Origin: Phytoactinopolyspora endophytica
GTDB lineage: Bacteria > Actinomycetota > Actinomycetes > Jiangellales > Jiangellaceae
Assembly: GCF_004138495.1 (NCBI RefSeq)
Contig: NZ_ML142851.1
Location: forward strand, 412,276 to 427,773
DNA length: 15,498 bases
Reading direction: 5' to 3'
Shown here: one piece after another, positions 5,711 to 12,591 of the stretch
Position numbering within the stretch: position 1 is the stretch's first letter
Layout of the letters: the number at the start of each line of letters is the position of its first letter
The notes under the pieces: generated by a model
Database searches by the model: none
Told to the model about the DNA's origin: nothing
What the model saw: the letters and a program-made list of their open reading frames with translations, nothing else
Position numbers and translations under genes: made by a program

Positions 5711-6877
5711 TTACGGGAGCATGCGGGCTCGCTCGTCCCGTTGCATGAGGTCGGATTTGCGGATCTTGCCGTGTACGCCCTTGACGCCGTCCACGACCTG
5801 CGAGACCGCGAAGTCTCCGGCGGCGGAAAGGTACGCGTAGGCGTGTGCCGGATGCATGCCCGCATCGGTCAGGTGCTCGACGGCTGAGCGAACGCAGTGG
5901 CGCATCGCCTCGTCGAGATCCTCGTGCAAGCCGATCGGGATGATGAGCTCGTCGGTCTCGGCCCAGAGGGAGGGCCGCGTGTGTGACCGTTCTGCCGGCC
6001 AACGAATGACGTCGAAGCGGATGCGCGCCCGCAGCGGCGCCTCGAACGCGGTTAACGCGACCTCCCCGTCGCCCTGGGCGTAGTGCGGGTCGCCAACGTA
6101 GGCCAGAGCCCCCTCCACCTGCACGGGAAGGTACAGGGTCGCGCCCGCACCGAGCAGCGACACGTCGATGTTGCCGCCATGCGGTCCCGGAGGCACCGAA
6201 TGTGGACGATCGTGGCCGTCCACGGCCACCCCCATGATCCCGAGGAACGGGCGCAGCGGGAACCGGACACGCGCCGTCGACCCTGGCGCTGCCGGTATTG
6301 AGCCCGTGAGCGGATGCACGTGCGATGACGGCATGCTTGCCCGGTCCGCGCTCGTATTGCGACGATCGATGCCGCCGTCGGATCCGTCGACCGTGCACAG
6401 GATGGAGACCGTCTCGGTGGAGCCGCCGAGCGGGAACTCGTCGGGCAGTGCGCCCCGCCCGTGCCGGTTGGAGATGATGCCGTACCCGCAGCGTAGCGAG
6501 AGGTCCTCGACCGTCATCGCCAGTGTGTCGCCGGGGCGTGCACCTCGCACCTTGATCGGGCCGGTGACCACGTGCGGGCCGTGGACGGCCGGGTCATGGC
6601 CGACGTCGGCGGCAACCCGGATGGCGTCGTCGAGAACATGGCTCTTCTCGACGCCAAGGTCGGTGAAGTATGCGAGCGCGTCTCGTCCTTGGTCCTCGAG
6701 GATGCCCTCGTGGCTGACGGTGTCGATGACCAGCGACTCGCCGTCCCCTATCGTGACGACGGGGCTGTCGGCCGCGCACGGCAGCTCGCCCCAGAACACC
6801 GATCCGGGGAGCGCAGGTAGGTAATCGCTCGGCGCCTCGGCGACCGAGTCCGCGAGCGGTTGCAGGGCGGGGATCAT
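5711..6877 (-). CDS. Acetamidase/formamidase family protein
   Basis: The 388-residue product belongs to the FmdA/AmdA family, cytoplasmic metal-dependent hydrolases that release ammonia from formamide, acetamide or related short amides. Diagnostic blocks are VHGPHVVTGPIKVRGARPGD (98-117), FLGIMGVA (211-218), PPGPHGGNID (229-238), GDPHYAQGDGEV (262-273) and, near the C-terminus, YLSAAGDFAVSQVVDGVKGVH. The order and spacing are complete, so the enzyme should be intact; the actual amide is not predictable. The ATG overlaps the stop of the upstream cupin gene by 4 bp, so translation is coupled and the two form an operon under the 21-bp palindrome. Confidence 0.92.
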   Translation of the reverse strand: MIPALQPLADSVAEAPSDYLPALPGSVFWGELPCAADSPVVTIGDGESLVIDTVSHEGILEDQGRDALAYFTDLGVEKSHVLDDAIRVAADVGHDPAVHGPHVVTGPIKVRGARPGDTLAMTVEDLSLRCGYGIISNRHGRGALPDEFPLGGSTETVSILCTVDGSDGGIDRRNTSADRASMPSSHVHPLTGSIPAAPGSTARVRFPLRPFLGIMGVAVDGHDRPHSVPPGPHGGNIDVSLLGAGATLYLPVQVEGALAYVGDPHYAQGDGEVALTAFEAPLRARIRFDVIRWPAERSHTRPSLWAETDELIIPIGLHEDLDEAMRHCVRSAVEHLTDAGMHPAHAYAYLSAAGDFAVSQVVDGVKGVHGKIRKSDLMQRDERARMLP

Positions 6878-7314
6878 GGCACGACGGGGCGGCGGACGAG
6901 CGTGCCGATGTCCTCCGCGGTCAGCTCGGCGGGCGTGCCGTCGGTGACGAGCTTGGCAAAGCCACCGTCGTTGGCCATGACGGTGATCGTATAGAGCCTC
7001 TCCGTCTCACTGGTGTTGATGATCCGGTGCTCCGATCCGGGTTGCAGCACCAGCACGTCGCCGGGGGTCAGATCCACGACGTGCTGGTCGCTGTGTGCCT
7101 CTGCCTGCCCGGCGAGCACAATGAAGATCTCCGCCGAGTCGTCGTGCGAGTTGATCGGCTGAGCACCACCTGGTTCCCAGATCTCCAGGAAGACGCTGGT
7201 GTCGCTGCCATGATTCGGCCCGGCAAGCTCCACCAGGCGGACCGTGTCCTGAGGTGAGATCAGGTAGGCCGGGAGTGCGCTGAGCTTGCGGACAACGGGA
7301 GGTGCTCCGCTCAT
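6874..7314 (-). CDS. Small cupin-domain protein
   Basis: A 146-residue single-domain cupin. Cupin motif 1 is PINSHDDSAEIFIVLAG, with H57 and E62 as likely metal ligands; the second His of the usual HxH is Asp59. Motif 2 is GDVLVLQPGSEHRIIN, with H96 and N100. The fold could bind a metal and act as an enzyme or small-molecule sensor; function is unknown. It begins at an ATG with GGAAGG 6 nt upstream and overlaps the acetamidase start by 4 bp, so it probably assists amide use, for example by processing the substrate or product (inference). Confidence 0.87.
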   Translation of the reverse strand: MSGAPPVVRKLSALPAYLISPQDTVRLVELAGPNHGSDTSVFLEIWEPGGAQPINSHDDSAEIFIVLAGQAEAHSDQHVVDLTPGDVLVLQPGSEHRIINTSETERLYTITVMANDGGFAKLVTDGTPAELTAEDIGTLVRRPVVP

Positions 7315-7336
7315 CTTGGTCCTTCCGTGTCACTTG

Positions 7337-7357
7337 CATGTTGATGTGATCAACATG
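7337..7357. promoter_or_regulatory. 21-bp perfect palindrome upstream of the cupin-acetamidase operon (operator candidate)
   Basis: CATGTTGAT (7337-7345) and ATCAACATG (7349-7357) are exact reverse complements around GTG, centred 33 bp before the cupin ATG and outside any gene. Such TTGAT-ATCAA dyads are typical sites for dimeric repressors of the GntR/FCD or LacI kind. No such regulator gene lies in the window. No convincing -35/-10 pair was found nearby. Confidence 0.7.
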
Positions 7358-7435
7358 GACGCTACGTGGCGCCTATTTCATGTGTGTCACGTACGGATGC
7401 GCGGATGTGACGTGGATGTCTGCCAAGCTGAATAC

Positions 7436-9472
7436 CTATGTCCGGGTGATACGGACCGCGTCTGCGACGACGTATCCGCTCGATGACGTCCACCGGCTGA
7501 CGCCGACGACGTTGCGCTCACCGGCCGTCAGTGTGAACGTCCCCAGGTCGACCCACTGGCCGCCGCCTGAACTCTGGTCGACGGTGACAGTCTGGTTGCC
7601 GTCGGAGGTGGAGACGACGTACGGCGTCGCACTGTTGTAATCGGGGTGGGACGGGTACCAGACGTCGATCCGGTAGCTGCCCGTGGCTGGAATGTCGGCG
7701 CTGAACCAGGCGGCGTCGCTCGCCGAGACCGGCTCGGCGAACCGGTAACTGTCGTCGAACCGTTCAGAGGACCACGTGGACGTCCCCCAGTCGTCGCTCG
7801 CGGCGAACCCGTCGGACGTCGTGTCGACGGTCAAGCTCCACGAACCGCCGGACCCGGGCTCGACCGCGGCGGGATCGCTGAGCTCGCTCTCCAGATGCGT
7901 CCGGTCCAGGGCCGTCGCGTAGTAGGTGTAGCCCTGGCCATCCGCCGTCGAGTCGGTGAACGTCGCACCTGAGCCCTCCGCGCGCACCGTGCCGACCAGG
8001 TGTGACGCGTCCTCGACGTCGCACGGGTCGGCGGCTGCGTCGCCGTCGAACCGGTAGACCGCATACGACGTGGCGTCGCCGCTGATCGTCAGCGAGATGC
8101 CGCTCCCGGTCCGGGTCGCGTCGGTGATCTGCGGTGCGCCGGGTGCCGTACCGCCTAGCTGTGACATCTCGGGGATGAGCGCCGGCCGGCGGTAGTGGTC
8201 GGCAGTCAGCCGGGTGATGGCGCCCAGGCGATCGGCCCGGACATCCTTCGCGCTGAAGTAGACGTCACCCAGCACCTCGGGATGGTCTCGGTTGAGGTAG
8301 AGATGGTCGCTGAGTTCGGCGGCATTGTTCCAGGCGCCGCCGTCACCGACCTTGTAGGCGGCTTGGCCGGTGTACAGCTGGACGTCGGTTCCGCTGACCA
8401 CGTCGGACCACCATGGGACAAGGACGGAGTAGTCGGCGGCAGCCAGGCCGATCTGCCAGTAGAGCTGCGGATTGATGTAGTCGAGCCAGCCCTGGGTGAC
8501 CCATTTGCGCGAGTCGGCGTATATCGCGTCGTACGACTGGAGCCCGCTCGTGTCCGACCCTTGTGGATCGGTGGAGCTGTTGCGCCAGATGCCGAACGGG
8601 CTGATCCCGAACTTGACGTGTGGCTTCGCATCCTTGATCCGGTTGCTCATCTCCTCGATGAGCAGGTCGACGTTGTTGCGCCGCCAGTCGGCGATGTTGC
8701 CGAACCCGGCGCCGTACTCGTCGTAGGTGGCCTGGTCCGGGATCTGCTGCCCGCTCGCCGGGTACGGGTAGAAGTAGTCGTCGAAGTGGACGCCATCGAT
8801 GTCGTAGTTCTCGACCGCATCCATCATGGCGTCCTGGACGAACCCGCGCACTTGCGGGATGCCCGGGTTGTAGTAGAGCTGCCCGTTGTAAGGGAAGGCC
8901 CAGTCCGGATTCTGCCGCACCGGGTGGTCCGCGGCGAGGTTGCCGACATTCGTGTGGGTAGCGACCCGGTACGGGTTGAACCAGGCGTGGAACTCGATGT
9001 TGCGGCTGTGTGCCTCGGCGACCATGAACTCCAGCGGATCGTACCCGGGGTCGCCGCCCGGCGTCCCGGTCAACCAGCGCGACCACGGCTCATGGTCTGA
9101 CGGCCAGAAGGCGTCGGCGGTGGGCCTGACCTGCACGACGACGGCGTTCATGTTGTTCTCTTCGGCGACGTCGAGCCAGGAGCGGAACTCGGCCTGCTGC
9201 TGGGCGGAGCTGAGACCGGTGCTGCTCGGCCAGTCGATGTTGTGCACGGATGAGATCCACATGGCGCGGAACTGCCGCTTCGGCGTGGCCGGATCGGTCG
9301 CGCACTGGGCCGGGGCGACAGTGTCCGCCGTGTCCGTGGAGCGGTCCGTCGTGGCAGCGTGTGATGTGTGTGGGGCGCGAGCAGAGCTGGGGGTGGAGGG
9401 TGCGGCGGCGACCAGGGCGGCCGCAACGAGCGTCGTGGTGATGATGGTCAGCGTGGCACGGAGCGAGCCCAT
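7436..9472 (-). CDS. Secreted glycosidase-like protein (GHL10/DUF187) with golvesin-type C-terminal domain
   Basis: A 678-residue exported protein. Residues 1 to about 33 form a signal peptide (MGSLRATLTIITTTLVAAALVAAA, cleavage near Ala-Ala-Ala or SARA). The catalytic GHL10 (YngK-like) domain runs about 68-395: FRAMWISSVHNIDWPS, VVVQVRPTADAFW, EFHAWFNPYRV, the acidic block DIDGVHFDDYFYPYP (224-238), and KFGISPFGIWRN. A fibronectin-III-like segment follows (about 445-537), then a beta-rich golvesin/Xly-type domain (about 546-676) that in other proteins binds carbohydrate or cell wall. It probably hydrolyses an extracellular glycan, but the substrate is unknown. Start: ATG at 9472, with GAGGAGG 7 nt upstream. 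It is a single-gene unit, divergent from the AraC gene. Quoted signal segment is split here for length: MGSLRATLTI then ITTTLVAAAL. Confidence 0.88.
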   Translation of the reverse strand: MGSLRATLTIITTTLVAAALVAAAPSTPSSARAPHTSHAATTDRSTDTADTVAPAQCATDPATPKRQFRAMWISSVHNIDWPSSTGLSSAQQQAEFRSWLDVAEENNMNAVVVQVRPTADAFWPSDHEPWSRWLTGTPGGDPGYDPLEFMVAEAHSRNIEFHAWFNPYRVATHTNVGNLAADHPVRQNPDWAFPYNGQLYYNPGIPQVRGFVQDAMMDAVENYDIDGVHFDDYFYPYPASGQQIPDQATYDEYGAGFGNIADWRRNNVDLLIEEMSNRIKDAKPHVKFGISPFGIWRNSSTDPQGSDTSGLQSYDAIYADSRKWVTQGWLDYINPQLYWQIGLAAADYSVLVPWWSDVVSGTDVQLYTGQAAYKVGDGGAWNNAAELSDHLYLNRDHPEVLGDVYFSAKDVRADRLGAITRLTADHYRRPALIPEMSQLGGTAPGAPQITDATRTGSGISLTISGDATSYAVYRFDGDAAADPCDVEDASHLVGTVRAEGSGATFTDSTADGQGYTYYATALDRTHLESELSDPAAVEPGSGGSWSLTVDTTSDGFAASDDWGTSTWSSERFDDSYRFAEPVSASDAAWFSADIPATGSYRIDVWYPSHPDYNSATPYVVSTSDGNQTVTVDQSSGGGQWVDLGTFTLTAGERNVVGVSRWTSSSGYVVADAVRITRT

Positions 9473-9488
9473 GGGCTTGCCTCCTCGT

Positions 9489-9506
9489 TCTCAGATTTTC
9501 CTGAGA
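9489..9506. promoter_or_regulatory. Inverted repeat in the leader of the glycosidase gene
   Basis: TCTCAG (9489-9494) and CTGAGA (9501-9506) are perfect 6-bp arms around six A/T-rich bases, just upstream of the Shine-Dalgarno sequence at 9480-9486. It may be an operator or a 5'-UTR stem-loop controlling ribosome access. A plus-strand TTGACA at 9549-9554 lies in the same divergent gap, but no matching -10 box was seen. Confidence 0.4.
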
Positions 9507-9603
9507 TCGACTCCCTTGTGAAAAGAAGTTTCGCCGACGTCGTCGATCTTGACAACCCCTTCAGCGTGAACAGCTGTCGGTGGCTCGTGCCAGGCTAGGA
9601 AGC

Positions 9604-10494
9604 ATGTATCACGAGTGGCCGGCGGCTATCGAGCACACGACGGTGTGGACGTCGCGGGCGGAGTGCCCACGCGAAGACCATCTCGTGTTGCCCGACGGAT
9701 GCATGGACCTGCTGTGGCTCAACGGTGAGCTGGTCGTGGCTGGTCCGGATACGGCGGCCTACCAAGCGACGTGGACGTCGGCCAGTTACATCGGCCTTCG
9801 GTTCTCCGCCGGGATCGGCCGGCGCGTCATCGGGGTGCCGGTGTACGAGCTGCGAGATCAGCGGATTCCGCTCGCGCAGATCTGGCCCTCGAACCAGGTG
9901 AGGCGTCTGACCGAGCGTCTTGCTGGCGCGGCGGCTACGCCAGATCGCCTGTACGGCGCCTGGCCGGCCGAGAGCTGGGCGGCCGTCGACGCGTACTTCC
10001 AGACGCACGATCCGGCCAGATCGGATGACCGTGCGACGCGCCACGACGATCGCTCCGTGCTCGTTGACCAGGGGGTTTCGACGCAGGCTCGCATCCTGGA
10101 GAAGGTCGCGATCTCCAAGCTGCGCGACAGCTCGCCACCGGACCCGGTAGCCGAGTACACGGCGCAGATGCTTGGCCAAGGTAAGAGCGTCGAGAGCGTC
10201 GCCGAGGCCGTCGGATTCAGCGCGCGGCAGCTGCACAGGCGGAGCGTCGATGCGTTCGGATACGGGCCGAAAATGCTGGCGCGGATCCTCCGGCTCAACC
10301 GGGCTCTCGACCTCGGCCGGCTCGGAAGATCGCCGGCCGAGGTGGCCTTCGTGACCGGCTATTCCGACCAGGCGCACCTTGCGCGGGAGGTAAGGTCCTT
10401 GACCGGTCTCACGTTCACCTCTCTGGTCGCTCCGCTGGCCACGTCGTGGGCGGCCGCAGCCGATCCCGGGCTGGAGACCAGCCGGGCGTCATGA
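9604..10494 (+). CDS. AraC-family transcriptional regulator with DUF6597-type N-terminal domain
   Basis: A 296-residue regulator. The N-terminal part (about 1-100) carries the HLVLPDGCMDLLWLNGELVVAGPDT and YIGLRFSAG signature of the DUF6597 sensing domain. The C-terminal AraC/XylS DNA-binding domain (about 180-278) has two HTH units: SVESVAEAVGFSARQLHRRS and SPAEVAFVTGYSDQAHLARE, followed by LTGLTFTSL. The substrate sensed is unknown. ATG at 9604 is preferred, since it gives the usual family N-terminus; an in-frame GTG at 9580 would add eight residues. Its only ribosome-binding candidate is AGGA 3 nt before the ATG, unusually close. It is convergent with the VOC gene, a common neighbour of such regulators. 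Confidence 0.88.
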   Translation: MYHEWPAAIEHTTVWTSRAECPREDHLVLPDGCMDLLWLNGELVVAGPDTAAYQATWTSASYIGLRFSAGIGRRVIGVPVYELRDQRIPLAQIWPSNQVRRLTERLAGAAATPDRLYGAWPAESWAAVDAYFQTHDPARSDDRATRHDDRSVLVDQGVSTQARILEKVAISKLRDSSPPDPVAEYTAQMLGQGKSVESVAEAVGFSARQLHRRSVDAFGYGPKMLARILRLNRALDLGRLGRSPAEVAFVTGYSDQAHLAREVRSLTGLTFTSLVAPLATSWAAAADPGLETSRAS

Positions 10495-10512
10495 CATGGC
10501 GGGCCGCCGCGG

Positions 10513-10546
10513 GACGGCCTCGGCTCCACTGGAGTCAGCGGCCGTC
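10513..10546. terminator. Bidirectional terminator candidate between AraC and VOC genes
   Basis: A two-part stem in the 97-bp convergent gap: outer GACGGCC (10513-10519) with GGCCGTC (10540-10546), a 2x3 internal loop, then inner GGCTCC (10522-10527) with GGAGTC (10531-10536), including one G-U pair, around the triloop ACT. There is no T-run on either side. Confidence 0.5.
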
Positions 10547-10591
10547 GCTCGGCGCCCGCCCGTACCCGGGAGGTCAGCCCGTCGTCCGGAC

Positions 10592-10993
10592 TCAGCCGTC
10601 GTCGGCCGGGAGAACGGCGAACAGATCGACGTCGTTGCCGTCCGGGTCCTGGACCGTGGCATACCGCTGACCCCAGAAGGCATCCCAAGGTTCGCGCTCG
10701 CCGTGGTAGCCCGCGTCGACGAGATCCTTGTACAGACCATCGACCGCGGACGGCTCCGCACAGTCGACGGCGAGCGAGATCTGGCTGACGCCCGGCTGCT
10801 CATACCCAGGTGTGAACGAGCGAACCGACTCGGTCGTGTCCCAGAGTAGGCGCATTCCCGGTGCCAGTTCCGCCTCGACGTGTGGTTGGGTGTCGCCGTC
10901 GGCCGGGATATCCAGCCCGAGCTTCCGATAGAACTCGAGAGAGCGTCCCATGTCGGCGACGACCATTCCGAATGCTGCAATTCGTGGTGTCAT
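10592..10993 (-). CDS. VOC-family (glyoxalase/bleomycin-resistance fold) protein
   Basis: A 133-residue member of the vicinal oxygen chelate superfamily, with two beta-alpha-beta-beta-beta modules: FGMVVADMGRSLEFYRKLGLDIP (8-30) and VSQISLAVDC (69-78), ending in the conserved YATVQDPDGNDVDLFA (111-126), where D116, N120 and D123 mark the usual C-terminal signature. Members may be enzymes or small-molecule binding proteins; function here is unknown. ATG at 10993 is preferred over the in-frame GTG at 11002. No Shine-Dalgarno sequence is seen, but TAGCGT (11006-11001) lies 7 nt before the ATG, so translation may be leaderless. Convergent with the AraC regulator, which may control it (inference). 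Confidence 0.87.
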   Translation of the reverse strand: MTPRIAAFGMVVADMGRSLEFYRKLGLDIPADGDTQPHVEAELAPGMRLLWDTTESVRSFTPGYEQPGVSQISLAVDCAEPSAVDGLYKDLVDAGYHGEREPWDAFWGQRYATVQDPDGNDVDLFAVLPADDG

Positions 10994-11000
10994 GGCACCC

Positions 11001-11006
11001 ACGCTA
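11001..11006 (-). promoter_or_regulatory. Possible -10 box of the VOC gene
   Basis: TAGCGT on the minus strand matches the TAnnnT pattern and lies 7 nt before the ATG at 10993, placing the transcription start at or next to the start codon. A clear -35 box was not found. Confidence 0.35.
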
Positions 11007-11064
11007 AACAGGAACCGCGTGGCCCGTATTGAACGAATCGGACATCACCTCGGTCTCGCTGCTC

Positions 11065-11105
11065 CTGATAAGCCTGCCCATGGACGGGCGGCCCGCGGGT
11101 ATCAG
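11065..11105 (-). terminator. Candidate terminator of the Na/Pi cotransporter gene
   Basis: CTGATA (11065-11070) and TATCAG (11100-11105) pair around a G/C-rich interior that holds a second stem, CTGCCC (11074-11079) with GGGCGG (11086-11091, one G-U pair) and a 6-nt loop. The right arm contains the TGA of the transporter gene. There is no T-run. Confidence 0.4.
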
Positions 11106-12307
11106 CCCAGCGACGTCGCGAGGATCAAGACGCCGGGAAGCAGGATGAACGTCCCGAGCACCCAGCTGACCGCGTACATCTTCTGCTTCACCGCGAGCCC
11201 GGACAGCCAGCGCGCGCCGATCAATGGAATCTCGCGCAGGAACGGCACGGAGTAGATCAGCGCCACCGCGAAGATGTTGAACAGCAGGTGGACGAGCGCG
11301 ATCTCCAGCGCGTGAACCGCGTGGACCCCGGTGACGGCGGTCGACGCCAGCAACGCCGTCACGGTGGTGCCGATGTTTGCCCCGAGCGTGAACGGATAGA
11401 TCTGGCGGAGGCTCAGCGCCCCCGACCCCGCCATCGGAACCATCAGACTGGTGCTCGTAGTGGACGACTGGACCAACACGGTGACCGCACAGCCCGAGGC
11501 CATGCCGCTGATCGGGCCGCGTCCGATGGCCGCGTGCAGGATGCGCTGAGCACGGCCGACCAGCAACGACTTCAGAAGGCGGCCGATGTAGCGGATGGCG
11601 GTGAAGATCAGGACCGTCCCGATGAGGATCATCGCGATCCCCTCCAGCGCCGTCGGCAGCGGGCTCGCGACGTCGGCGACCGTGTCCGTGACCGGCGAAG
11701 TGAGAGTGCCGATCACGTTGGCATCGGACATCGAGCAATCGCCACCACCGGCCAGCGGCTCGGCGAGGACCAGCGCGAATCGCTCGATGAAGCCGAACAT
11801 CATCTCGAGCGGAAGGAAGATCGCCACGGCCAGCAGATTGAAGAAGTCATGCACAGTGGCGGCGGAGAACGCTCGCCGGAACTCTTCCTTCTGCCGGGCG
11901 TACCCCAGGCTGATCAGCGTATTGGTGACGGTCGTTCCGATATTGGCGCCCATGACCATGGGCACCGCGACGCTGACTGGGAGCCCGCCGGCGACTAGGC
12001 CGACGATGATCGATGTGACGGTCGACGATGACTGGATGAGGGCGGTAGCGACGATGCCGACGGTCAATCCGACGATTGGATTGGTCGCGAACTGGAACAG
12101 TTGCTCCGCCTGGTCTCCGGTCGCGGTCTTGAAACCGGAGCCGATGACGCTGACCGCACTGATGAGGAGATAGATCAGGCCGGCGACCATCAGCCAGTTG
12201 CCGATGGTCCGGGCGCCCCGCTCCTGTGCCGGGAAGGCGGAGACGACGGATGTGCCGACGCGTGGGACGCGGCGGGCGTCCTCGCGGATGACTACGTTGC
12301 TCGCCAT
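11102..12307 (-). CDS. Na/Pi cotransporter family protein (NptA-like)
   Basis: A 401-residue polytopic membrane protein of the Na/Pi cotransporter family (PF02690; SLC34/NptA/YjbB relatives), expected to move phosphate with sodium across the cytoplasmic membrane. The two inverted family repeats are clear: QSSST (92-96) with GANIGTT (120-126), and QSSTT (280-284) with GANIGTT (309-315). About eight to nine hydrophobic helices follow a 30-residue cytoplasmic N-terminus. The PhoU-like C-terminal domain of longer relatives is absent. Cys191 lies in the loop between the repeats. Start: ATG at 12307; the nearest ribosome-binding candidate, AAAGG, is about 14 nt upstream and weak. The upstream PHO box suggests induction under phosphate limitation. 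Export rather than import is possible in this family. Confidence 0.92.
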   Translation of the reverse strand: MASNVVIREDARRVPRVGTSVVSAFPAQERGARTIGNWLMVAGLIYLLISAVSVIGSGFKTATGDQAEQLFQFATNPIVGLTVGIVATALIQSSSTVTSIIVGLVAGGLPVSVAVPMVMGANIGTTVTNTLISLGYARQKEEFRRAFSAATVHDFFNLLAVAIFLPLEMMFGFIERFALVLAEPLAGGGDCSMSDANVIGTLTSPVTDTVADVASPLPTALEGIAMILIGTVLIFTAIRYIGRLLKSLLVGRAQRILHAAIGRGPISGMASGCAVTVLVQSSTTSTSLMVPMAGSGALSLRQIYPFTLGANIGTTVTALLASTAVTGVHAVHALEIALVHLLFNIFAVALIYSVPFLREIPLIGARWLSGLAVKQKMYAVSWVLGTFILLPGVLILATSLG

Positions 12308-12333
12308 CTGCCAGTTCGACCTTTCGTCGACAT

Positions 12334-12352
12334 CTGTCCCTGTATTGGACAG
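12334..12352. promoter_or_regulatory. Stem-loop in the leader of the Na/Pi cotransporter gene
   Basis: CTGTCC (12334-12339) and GGACAG (12347-12352) are perfect 6-bp arms around 7 nt, lying between the PHO box and the start codon. It could be a 5'-UTR hairpin or an operator. Confidence 0.4.
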
Positions 12353-12371
12353 CTACGTAAAGCAAGCCCTC

Positions 12372-12404
12372 TCAGAATGAACAATCAGTGAACTCAACCC
12401 GAAC
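12372..12404 (-). promoter_or_regulatory. PHO box: three tandem 11-bp PhoP-binding units
   Basis: On the minus strand three contiguous 11-nt units read GTTCGGGTTGA (12404-12394), GTTCACTGATT (12393-12383) and GTTCATTCTGA (12382-12372). Every unit begins GTTC and two begin GTTCA, as in the Streptomyces PHO box of 11-nt direct repeats with consensus GTTCACC (established knowledge). The last unit would overlap the -35 region of a promoter whose -10 may be TACGTA, about 16 bp further on (TTCATT as -35), the arrangement expected for PhoP activation. It sits 64 bp before the phosphate transporter start. Confidence 0.82.
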
Positions 12405-12577
12405 AAGGCACGTACAGTGTGCGGCGGTTGAGATTCGCTCGCCGGTGTGCCTGCTGACCTGCTGCGATGGCTTCGATCTGGCGGTCGTGGAACCGGTACC
12501 TGAAGGTAGGATGAAGCAACGTTGAACATCGTGGGGGCACCGCTTGATCCGAAGGGGACGGTGGACCTGTGCGCCCT
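12405..12577. other. Intergenic stretch between the PHO box and the lipoprotein promoter
   Basis: No gene is visible. TAGGAT at 12507-12512 with a TTG codon at 12522 could allow an N-terminally longer form of the following gene, but the lipoprotein signal argues against this. Nothing else was recognised. Confidence 0.4.
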
Positions 12578-12591
12578 TAGGATCGGCACCA
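12578..12591 (+). promoter_or_regulatory. -10 box of the lipoprotein gene, leaderless type
   Basis: TAGGAT (12578-12583) matches the actinobacterial -10 consensus, and 7 nt later comes the ATG at 12591, so the transcript would start at the start codon. The same bases (AGGA, 12579-12582) could instead act as a Shine-Dalgarno sequence 8 nt from the ATG. No clear -35 box was seen. Confidence 0.5.

Noticed and set aside
8195..9100. Long plus-strand open frame (301 codons)
   Set aside because: It is antisense to the glycosidase gene, whose signal peptide and domain motifs are clear; such shadows are expected at high GC.
9580..9603. GTG at 9580 as start of the AraC gene
   Set aside because: It adds eight residues not typical of the family and has no ribosome binding site; the ATG at 9604 fits better, though its AGGA is close.
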